DNA of 57,328 bases. It comes from Nemertoderma westbladi. Its lineage: Eukaryota; Xenacoelomorpha; Nemertodermatida; Nemertodermatidae. The notes beneath the pieces are model-generated. The model had not been told where the DNA came from and made no database searches. It saw only the letters and a program-made list of their open reading frames with translations. Both the position numbers and the translations under genes were made by a program. The stretch lies in contig JAUCBJ010002418.1 in the NCBI GenBank assembly GCA_032718475.1, positions 1 to 57,328 on the forward strand, in the 5' to 3' direction. Positions 13,901-23,024 of the stretch are shown here, in pieces. Position 1 is the first letter of the stretch. Every line of letters begins with the position of its first letter.

Positions 13901-16900
13901 GGAATGGTTGTTGGAACTGGGGGAGGTGGAATGGTTGTTGGAACTGGAGAAGGTGGAATGGTTGTTGGAACTGGGGAAGGTGGAATGGTTGCTGGAACTG
14001 GGGAAAGTGGAATGGTTGTTGGAGCTGGGGAAAGTGGAATGGTTGTTGGAACTGGGGATGGTGGAATGGTTGTTGGAGCTGGGGATGGTGGAATGGTTGT
14101 TGGAACTGGGGAAAGTGGAATAGTTGTTGGAGCTGGGGAAAGTGGAATGGTTGCTGGAACTGGGGAAAGTGGAATGGTTGTTGGAACTGGGGAAGGTGGA
14201 ATGGTTGCTGGAACTGGGGAAAGTGGAATGGTTGTTGGAACTGGGGATGGTGGAATGGTTGTTGGAGCTGGGGATGGTGGAATGGTTGTTGGAACTGGGG
14301 AAGGTGGAATAGTTGTTGGAGCTGGGGAAAGTGGAATGGTTGCTGGAACTGGGGAAAGTGGAATGGTTGTTGGAACTGGGGAAGGTGGAATGGTTGCTGG
14401 AACTGGGGAAAGTGGAATGGTTGTTGGAACTGGGGGAGGTGGAATAGTTGTTGGAGCTGGGGAAAGTGGAATGGTTGTTGGAACTGGGGAAAGTGGAATG
14501 GTTGTTGGAACTGGGGAAGGTGGAATGGTTGTTGGAACTGGGGAAGGTGGAATAGTTGTTGGAGCTGGGGAAAGTGGAATGGTTGTTGGAACTGGGGAAA
14601 GTGGAATGGTTGTTGGAACTGGGGAAGGTGGAATGGTTGTTGGAACTGGAGAAGGTGGAATGGTTGTTGGAACTGGGGAAAGTGGAATGGTTGTTGGAAC
14701 TGGGGAAGGTGGAATGGTTGTTGGAACTGGGGAAAGTGGAATGGTTGTTGGAACTGGGGAAAGTGGAATGGTTGTTGGAGCTGGGGAAAGTGGAATGGTT
14801 GTTGGAACTGGGAAAGGTGGAATGGTTGCTGGAACTGGGAAAGGTGGAATGGTTGTTGGAACTGGGAAAGGTGGAATGGTTGTTGGAACTGGGGAAGGTG
14901 GAATAGTTGTTGGAGCTGGGGAAAGTGGAATGGTTGTTGGAACTGGGGGAGGTGGAATGGTTGTTGGAACTGGGGAAGGTGGAATGGTTGTTGGAACTGG
15001 GGAAGGTGGAATGGTTGTTGGAACTGGGAAAGGTGGAATGGTTGCTGGAACTGGGAAAGGTGGAATGGTTGTTGGAACTGGGAAAGGTGGAATGGTTGTT
15101 GGAACTGGGGAAGGTGGAATAGTTGTTGGAGCTGGGGAAAGTGGAATGGTTGTTGGAACTGGGGAAAGTGGAATGGTTGTTGGAACTGGGGAAGGTGGAA
15201 TAGTTGTTGGAGCTGGGGAAGGTGGAATAGTTGTTGGAGCTGGGGAAAGTGGAATGGTTGCTGGAACTGGGGAAAGTGGAATGGTTGTTGGAACTGGGGA
15301 AGGTGGAATGGTTGCTGGAACTGGGGAAAGTGGAATGGTTGTTGGAACTGGGGATGGTGGAATGGTTGTTGGAGCTGGGGATGGTGGAATGGTTGTTGGA
15401 ACTGGGGAAGGTGGAATAGTTGTTGGAGCTGGGGAAAGTGGAATGGTTGCTGGAACTGGGGAAAGTGGAATGGTTGTTGGAACTGGGGAAGGTGGAATGG
15501 TTGCTGGAACTGGGGAAAGTGGAATGGTTGTTGGAACTGGGGATGGTGGAATGGTTGTTGGAGCTGGGGATGGTGGAATGGTTGTTGGAACTGGGGAAGG
15601 TGGAATAGTTGTTGGAGCTGGGGAAAGTGGAATGGTTGCTGGAACTGGGGAAAGTGGAATGGTTGTTGGAACTGGGGAAGGTGGAATGGTTGCTGGAACT
15701 GGGGAAAGTGGAATGGTTGTTGGAACTGGGGGAGGTGGAATAGTTGTTGGAGCTGGGGATGGTGGAATGGTTGTTGGAACTGGGGAAGGTGGAATAGTTG
15801 TTGGAGCTGGGGAAAGTGGAATGGTTGTTGGAACTGGGGAAAGTGGAATGGTTGTTGGAACTGGGGAAGGTGGAATGGTTGTTGGAACTGGAGAAGGTGG
15901 AATGGTTGTTGGAACTGGGGAAAGTGGAATGGTTGTTGGAACTGGGGAAAGTGGAATGGTTGTTGGAACTGGGGAAAGTGGAATGGTTGTTGGAACTGGG
16001 GAAAGTGGAATGGTTGTTGGAACTGGGGAAGGTGGAATGGTTGCTGGAACTGGGGAAAGTGGAATGGTTGTTGGAACTGGGGGAGGTGGAATAGTTGTTG
16101 GAATTGGGGAAGGTGGAATGGTTGTTGGAACTGGGGAAAGTGGAATGGTTGTTGGAACTGGGGAAAGTGGAATGGTTGTTGGAACCGGAGAAGGTGGAAT
16201 GGTTGTTGGAACTGGGGAAAGTGGAATGGTTGTTGGAACTGGGGAAAGTGGAATGGTTGTTGGAACTGGGGAAGGTGGAATGGTTGTTGGAACTGGGGGA
16301 GGTGGAATAGTTGTTGGAATTGGGGAAGGTGGAATGGTTGTTGGAACTGGGGAAAGTGGAATGGTTGTTGGAACTGGGGAAAGTGGAATGGTTGTTGGAA
16401 CTGGGGAAGGTGGAATGGTTGTTGGAACTGGGGAAGGTGGAATGGTTGTTGGAACTGGGAAAGGTGGAATGGTTGCTGGAACTGGGGAAGGTGGAATGGT
16501 TGCTGGAACTGGGGAAAGTGGAATGGTTGTTGGAACTGGGGGAGGTGGAATAGTTGTTGGAATTGGGGAAGGTGGAATGGTTGTTGGAACTGGGGAAGGT
16601 GGAATGGTTGCTGGAACTGGGGAAAGTGGAATGGTTGTTGGAACTGGGGATGGTGGAATGGTTGTTGGAGCTGGGGATGGTGGAATGGTTGTTGGAACTG
16701 GGGAAGGTGGAATAGTTGTTGGAGCTGGGGAAAGTGGAATGGTTGCTGGAACTGGGGAAAGTGGAATGGTTGTTGGAACTGGGGAAGGTGGAATGGTTGC
16801 TGGAACTGGGGAAAGTGGAATGGTTGTTGGAACTGGGGGAGGTGGAATAGTTGTTGGAGCTGGGGATGGTGGAATGGTTGTTGGAACTGGGGAAGGTGGA

Positions 16901-19900
16901 ATAGTTGTTGGAGCTGGGGAAAGTGGAATGGTTGTTGGAACTGGGGAAAGTGGAATGGTTGTTGGAACTGGGGAAGGTGGAATGGTTGTTGGAACTGGAG
17001 AAGGTGGAATGGTTGTTGGAACTGGGGAAAGTGGAATGGTTGTTGGAACTGGGGAAAGTGGAATGGTTGTTGGAACTGGGGAAAGTGGAATGGTTGTTGG
17101 AACTGGGGAAAGTGGAATGGTTGTTGGAACTGGGGAAGGTGGAATGGTTGCTGGAACTGGGGAAAGTGGAATGGTTGTTGGAACTGGAGGAGGTGGAATA
17201 GTTGTTGGAATTGGGGAAGGTGGAATGGTTGTTGGAACTGGGGAAAGTGGAATGGTTGTTGGAACTGGGGAAAGTGGAATGGTTGTTGGAACCGGAGAAG
17301 GTGGAATGGTTGTTGGAACTGGGGAAAGTGGAATGGTTGTTGGAACTGGGGAAAGTGGAATGGTTGTTGGAACTGGGGAAGGTGGAATGGTTGTTGGAAC
17401 TGGGGGAGGTGGAATAGTTGTTGGAATTGGGGAAGGTGGAATGGTTGTTGGAACTGGGGAAAGTGGAATGGTTGTTGGAACTGGGGAAAGTGGAATGGTT
17501 GTTGGAACTGGGGAAGGTGGAATGGTTGTTGGAACTGGGGAAGGTGGAATGGTTGTTGGAACTGGGAAAGGTGGAATGGTTGCTGGAACTGGGGAAGGTG
17601 GAATGGTTGCTGGAACTGGGGAAAGTGGAATGGTTGTTGGAACTGGGGGAGGTGGAATAGTTGTTGGAATTGGGGAAGGTGGAATGGTTGTTGGAACTGG
17701 GGAAAGTGGAATGGTTGTTGGAACTGGGGAAAGTGGAATGGTTGTTGGAACTGGGGAAGGTGGAATGGTTGTTGGAACTGGGGAAGGTGGAATGGTTGTT
17801 GGAACTGGGAAAGGTGGAATGGTTGCTGGAACTGGGAAAGGTGGAATGGTTGTTGGAACTGGGGAAGGTGGAATAGTTGTTGGAGCTGGGGAAAGTGGAA
17901 TGGTTGTTGGAACTGGGGAAAGTGGAATGGTTGTTGAAACTGGGGAAGGTGGAATGGTTGTTGGAACTGGAGAAGGTGGAATGGTTGTTGGAACTGGGGA
18001 AAGTGGAATGGTTGTTGGAACTGGGGAAGGTGGAATGGTTGTTGGAACTGGGGAAGGTGGAATGGTTGTTGGAACTGGGGAAGGTGGAATGGTTGTTGGA
18101 ACTGGGGAAGGTGGAATGGTTGTTGGAACTGGGGAAGGTGGAATGGTTGTTGGAACTGGGAAAGGTGGAATGGTTGTTGGAACTGGGGATGGTGGAATGG
18201 TTGCTGGAACTGGGGTAGGTGGAATGGTTGCTGGAACTGGGGATGGTGGAATGGTTGCTGGAACTGGGGTAGGTGGAATGGTTGTTGGAACTGGGGAAGG
18301 TGGAATGGTTGTTGGAACTGGGAAAGGTGGAATGGTTGCTGGAACTGGGAAAGGTGGAATGGTTGTTGGAACTGGGGATGGTGGAATGGTTGCTGGAACT
18401 GGGGTAGGTGGAATGGTTGTTGGAACTGGGGAAGGTGGAATGGTTGTTGGAACTGGGGAAGGTGGAATGGTTGTTGGAACTGGGGAAGGTGGAATGGTTG
18501 TTGGAACTGGGAAAGGTGGAATGGTTGCTGGAACTGGGAAAGGTGGAATGGTTGTTGGAACTGGGAAAGGTGGAATGGTTGTTGGAACTGGGGATGGTGG
18601 AATGGTTGCTGGAACTGGGGATGGTGGAATGGTTGCTGGCACTGGGGTAGGTGGAATGGTTGTTGGAACTGGGGAAGGTGGAATGGTTGTTGGAACTGGG
18701 GAAGGTGGAATGGTTGTTGGAACTGGGGGAGGTGGAATGGTTGATGGAACTGGGGAAGGTGGAATGGTTGTTGGAACTGGGAAAGGTGGAATGGTTGCTG
18801 GAACTGGGAAAGGTGGAATGGTTGTTGGAACTGGGAAAGGTGGAATGGTTGTTGGAACTGGGGATGGTGGAATGGTTGCTGGAACTGGGGTAGGTGGAAT
18901 GGTTGTTGGAACTGGGGAAGGTGGAATGGTTGTTGGAACTGGGGAAGGTGGAATGGTTGTTGGAACTGGGGGAGGTGGAGTGGTTGTTGGAACTGGGGAA
19001 GGTGGAGATGTGGTTGGAACTGGGGAAGGTGGAATGGTTGTTGGAACTGGGGAAGGTGGAATGGTTGCTGGAACTGGGAAAGGTGGAATGGTTGTTGGAA
19101 CTGGGAAAGGTGGAATGGTTGTTGGAACTGGGGATGGTGGAATGGTTGTTGGAACTGGGGAAGGTGGAATGGTTGTTGGAACTGGGGAAGGTGGAATGGT
19201 TGTTGGAACTGGGGAAGGTGGAATGGTTGTTGGAACTGGGGGAGGTGGAGATGTGGTTGGAACGGGGGAAGGTGGAGTGGTTGTTGGAACTGGGGAAGGT
19301 GGAATGGTTGTTGGAACTGGGGGAGGTGGAGTGGTTGTTGGAACGGGGGAAGGTGAAGTGGTTGTTGGAACTGGGGGAGGTGGAGATGTGGTTGGAACGG
19401 GGGAAGGTGGAGTGGTTGTTGGAACTGGGGAAGGTGGAATGGTTGTTGGAACAGGGGAAGGTGGAGTGGTTGTTGGAACGGGGGAAGGTGGAGTGGTTGT
19501 TGGAACGGGGGGAGGAGATGTGGTTGGAACTGGGGATGGTGGAATGGTTGCTGGAACTGGGGTAGGTGGAATGGTTGTTGGAACTGGGGAAGGTGGAATG
19601 GTTGTTGGAACTGGGGAAGGTGGAATGGTTGTTGGAACTGGGGGAGGTGGAGTGGTTGTTGGAACTGGGGAAGGTGGAGATGTGGTTGGAACTGGGGAAG
19701 GTGGAATGGTTGTTGGAACTGGGGAAGGTGGAGTGGTTGTTGGAACGGGGGAAGGTGGAGTGGTTGTTGGAACGGGGGAAGGTGGAGTGGTTGTTGGAAC
19801 GGGGGAAGGAGAAGATGTGGTTGGAACGGGGGAAGGTGGAGTGGTTGTTGGAACTGGGGAAGGTGGAGTTGTGGTTGGAATTGGGGAAGGTGGAGTGGTT

Positions 19901-21240
19901 GTTGGAACTGGGGAAGGTGGTGATGTGGTTGGAACTGGGGGAGGTGAATGGTTGTTGGAACTGGGGAAGGTGGAATGGTTGTTGGAACTGGGGAAGGTGG
20001 CTGGTTGTTGGAACTGGGGAAGGAGGAGATGTGGTTGGAACGGGGGAAGGTGGAGTGGTTGTTGGAACTGGGGAAGGTGGAGATGTGGTTGGAACTGGGG
20101 AAGGTGGAGATGTGGTTGGAACTGGGGAAGGTGGAATTGTTGTTGGAACTGGGGATGGTGGAGATATGGTTGGAACGGGGGAAGGTGGAGATGTGGTTGG
20201 AACTGGGGAAGGTGGAGATGTGGTTGGAACTGAGGTAGGTGGAATGGTTGTTGGAACTGGGGATGGTGGAGATGGGGTTGGAACGGGGGAAGGTGGAGAT
20301 GTGGTTGGAACTGGGGATGGTGGAGATGTGGTTGGAACTGGGGAAGGTGGAGATGTGGTGGGAACTGGGGAAGGTGGAATTGTTGTTGGGACTGGGGATG
20401 GTGGAGATGGGGTTGGAACGGGGGAAGGTGGAGATGTGGTTGGAACGGGGGAAGGTGGAGTGGTTGTTGGAACTGGGGAAGGTGGAATGGTTGTTGGAAC
20501 TGGGGAAGGTGGAGTGGTTGTTGGAACGGGGGAAGGTGGAGTGGTTGTTGGAACGGGGGAAGGTGGAGTGGTTGTTGGAACGGGGGAAGGAGAAGATGTG
20601 GTTGGAACGGGGGAAGGTGGAGTGGTTGTTGGAACTGGGGAAGGTGGAGTTGTGGTTGGAATTGGGGAAGGTGGAGTGGTTGTTGGAACTGGGGAAGGTG
20701 GTGATGTGGTTGGAACTGGGGGAGGTGAATGGTTGTTGGAACTGGGGAAGGTGGAATGGTTGTTGGAACTGGGGAAGGTGGCTGGTTGTTGGAACTGGGG
20801 AAGGAGGAGATGTGGTTGGAACGGGGGAAGGTGGAGTGGTTGTTGGAACTGGGGAAGGTGGAGATGTGGTTGGAACTGGGGAAGGTGGAGATGTGGTTGG
20901 AACTGGGGAAGGTGGAATTGTTGTTGGAACTGGGGATGGTGGAGATATGGTTGGAACGGGGGAAGGTGGAGATGTGGTTGGAACTGGGGAAGGTGGAGAT
21001 GTGGTTGGAACTGAGGTAGGTGGAATGGTTGTTGGAACTGGGGATGGTGGAGATGGGGTTGGAACGGGGGAAGGTGGAGATGTGGTTGGAACTGGGGATG
21101 GTGGAGATGTGGTTGGAACTGGGGAAGGTGGAGATGTGGTGGGAACTGGGGAAGGTGGAATTGTTGTTGGGACTGGGGATGGTGGAGATGGGGTTGGAAC
21201 GGGGGAAGGTGGAGATGTGGTTGGAACTGGGGATGATGGT
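1992..21240 (+). repeat. Giant 27-bp minisatellite, ~713 units
   Basis: The unit begins GGAACTGGGGAAGGTGG and continues AATGGTTGTT. Its consensus holds 13 G but only 1 C, so the + strand is strongly G-skewed for 19 kb. Frequent variants are GGAGCTGG, GGGGAAAG, GGGGATGG, GGGGGAGG, GTTGCTGG and AATAGTT; a divergent subfamily with GGAGATGTGG and AACGGGG is concentrated at 19.0-21.24 kb. Because 27 is a multiple of 3 and the consensus has no stop in most frames, huge open frames arise on both strands. Higher-order duplications are visible: 594 bp (6699 and 7293), 1107 bp (15798 and 16905), 189 bp (15231 and 15420), ~5.94 kb (5943 and 11883) and 781 bp at the right end. Confidence 0.97.
19708..21225 (+). 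repeat. 781-bp tandem segmental duplication inside the array
   Basis: Landmarks of the divergent right-end subfamily recur 781 bp apart. AGAAGATGTGG occurs at 19810 and 20591, the shortened unit GGAGGTGAATGG near 19939 and 20720, and GAACTGAGGTAGG near 20227 and 21007. The two copies look almost identical, so the duplication is recent. Confidence 0.88.
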
Positions 21241-21328
21241 TAAATAAATACCTTTACTTTTTGTATTTATTTGGGAAGGAATTAATTTTAGTCCCCTCAT
21301 CATTGATCATTTTGACTTCTTGTTGACA

Positions 21329-21510
21329 TGGCAATACACCCCAACTCCAGCAAGCTCTAAACTAATAATACGTGATACAAAATGCTCTACAAAACATGCT
21401 GGCAGAACAAAAAATCACTGTTTTATACTAGTTTCTATGAAACCAGAACCATTGGTTAAACACCCTATCTCAAACAAATCCGCTTACATTGAATGGCAAA
21501 ACACCCTATA
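21329..21510 (+). repeat. Three internal relatives of the terminal inverted repeat
   Basis: TGGCAATACACCCC (21329-21342), TGGTTAAACACCCTAT (about 21453-21468) and TGGCAAAACACCCTATA (21494-21510) resemble TTTGGCAATACACCCTA of the left inverted repeat and share its orientation. They lie in the right shoulder between array and right end. Subterminal copies of a terminal motif often serve as transposase binding sites; that is inference. Confidence 0.6.
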
Positions 21511-21691
21511 ATTTTATTTCATCACTTTAATCCCTTTTTCGTCATCTCTCACCATCTATTCTATTAAAAAAATCTAAGTTAGCCTGTTAAGTTCCCTTAG
21601 GACCCATTATCAGCGATTTCTCACAATGTCTTCAATGTTGAATTAGGGGAAACGCGTTTAGGTTAATATCTCAAAATGTGTTTTTTTAGGA

Positions 21692-21721
21692 TAGGGTGTA
21701 TTGCCAAACAACGGCAGAATA
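21692..21721 (-). repeat. Right 26-bp terminal inverted repeat plus AATA flank
   Basis: TAGGGTGTATTGCCAAACAA followed by CGGCAG (21692-21717) is the exact complement of 1673-1698. AATA follows at 21718-21721. Confidence 0.85.
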
Positions 21722-22635
21722 GATTATAAACTATCAAATGGAACTGGAAGACACTTTCCACTTTCAAACAATTCGCCCTCTATAACGGCAAACCACACCA
21801 AACTGACCTTCAGACCTATCACTCACAAATATGCAACCTGTGTTTTTAGTATACACCATAACCCTTAATACAACAACCATTTTTAGGGGGTCGGAGCCCC
21901 CCCCCCCCCCCCCCCCCCCCTAATAAAATGCTACGAAATTAGGTATGATGATAGATCGACACCTTTTCTTACTGGTGGTGGCCTGGCCGGATTTTTTAAT
22001 TTATGAGCTATTTCGATATAACAAGGCGTTAAAAATCGTCTATTTCGCAATATTTAGCCACCTCCGTTGGCTTTATTTTTCATCCTTGGAAAAAATGGTT
22101 GTTGTTTTAAGGGTTATGGTGTACATAAAATTGTCAAGTTTCAACTTGAACAGAATAAAAACAAACATATGTGGGGCATTTAATATTTATACATGTAGCC
22201 ACCTCTATGGAGACTTTTTAACTGATGGTGTCTGAAAGTCTCTCAAAAAAGTCAACTAGGGAAATACACACTTTTTGTCACAAAACATTACCCTCGCTGC
22301 GAAGTGCAGCAAGCAAAAGATATAAAAATAAAAAAATATATACAAAGCTTTAAAAAATTAAATTTTCAAATAATGCCATGATAAATATTAAAATATAAAC
22401 ATAATGTAATAAATATATCATATGACTATCTATTCTAAACTGTAGAAGTCGAAGAAAAATTTATTCTGTGAAGATAAATAAACAGCTTTGAACAATAAAG
22501 GCGGATATGAAAGCAACACGAACATAAGAACAAAACGAGACAAACACAACTAATAACATTTGCGACGAAAAACGAGCTTACAATGTGAGATAATGTAGTT
22601 TGCGTGGTTGGAAGTTGTAATTACATTACCGGTTG
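21722..22635. other. AT-rich intergenic DNA with inverted repeat and poly-C tract
   Basis: No convincing gene. An inverted pair lies at 21851-21883 and 22092-22124, with 31 of 33 positions complementary. A run of ~24 C is at 21897-21920. The 96-codon frame at 21945-22235 has no recognisable content. Confidence 0.6.
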
Positions 22636-22671
22636 AGTAGCTGGGGGTGGGGGGGGGGGGGGGGGGGGGGG
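22636..22671 (+). repeat. Poly-G tract
   Basis: An almost pure G run of about 35 bases interrupted by one T. Length in the assembly may be unreliable. Confidence 0.8.
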
Positions 22672-23024
22672 CAATTAGGTGCCGCGGTGGGGTTGGCCGC
22701 GGATATTGGGGGGATGAAGCGGTTTGGGAATGACTCTGGGGAATACAGATAAGTTATCCTCGCACTCAATGAATAAATCAGATTGTGCGAGAGAATCACT
22801 CCGGTTCGCAGTGCAGTCTCCCGCACCCCATAACGTGGGGATTATCCATCAGTCGCCGTGGGGACTGGGGAACGAGGGCTTTAGGGAATAATCCATTGAA
22901 GTACATATTCCTTAAATGTTTAGGGAAACACAATGTAATGGATGTAATTACAGGCAACTGGTGTATCCGCATATACCGATATATACAGTATATACATACA
23001 GATAGGAGAGGGGGTGTGGCTGTG
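22672..23024. other. Spacer before the 21-bp array, no gene seen
   Basis: Moderately GC-rich unique sequence. I see no domain-bearing frame; the open frames here are extensions of repeat-driven frames from the neighbouring array. Confidence 0.5.

Larger units (their letters stand above)
1984..21303 (-). other. 6439-codon open frame through the minisatellite, probably not a gene
   Basis: The frame starts at an ATG at 21301-21303 and reads through the whole array. Most of it encodes a Pro/Thr/Ser-rich nonapeptide, PTTIPPSPV with variants such as PTTIPLSPV, which looks mucin-like. Against a gene, there is no N-terminal signal peptide, no globular domain and no visible intron structure. The first ~600 residues switch between three different peptide registers because of indels, yet never meet a stop. 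Nearly all common unit variants change amino acids in the main PTTIPPSPV register. I read the frame as a by-product of a 27-bp, stop-free unit. A transcript would change that view. Confidence 0.15.
1673..21717. mobile_element. 20 kb terminal-inverted-repeat element filled with a 27-bp minisatellite
   Basis: Perfect 26-bp inverted repeats lie at 1673-1698 and 21692-21717. The left copy begins CTGCCGTTGTTTGGCAATAC and ends ACCCTA, and the right is its exact complement. Immediately outside them is the same tetranucleotide, AATA, at 1669-1672 and 21718-21721, consistent with a 4-bp target-site duplication. Inside are ~290 bp of AT-rich sequence, ~19.25 kb of 27-bp tandem repeat and ~450 bp of AT-rich sequence. 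No transposase is encoded, so the block looks like a non-autonomous DNA transposon whose internal minisatellite has expanded. Superfamilies with 4-bp duplications include Chapaev, Sola1/2 and some Academ, but nothing here decides among them. A chance 26-bp perfect inverted match plus matching flanks is very unlikely. Confidence 0.75.

Noticed and set aside
2078-20233. A ~6050-residue Gly/Val-rich + strand protein
   Set aside because: This is the same periodicity artefact in another frame. Its unit variants are mostly replacements and it has no domain or start context.
1984-21303. A 6439-residue mucin-like secreted protein on the minus strand
   Set aside because: There is no signal peptide or globular domain, the peptide register changes within the array, nearly all variants are replacement changes, and equally large frames exist on the other strand. 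It follows from a stop-free 27-bp unit.
21945-22235. 96-codon frame beginning MMIDRHLFLL
   Set aside because: Contains one arm of an inverted repeat, and no recognisable domain or control signal was seen.
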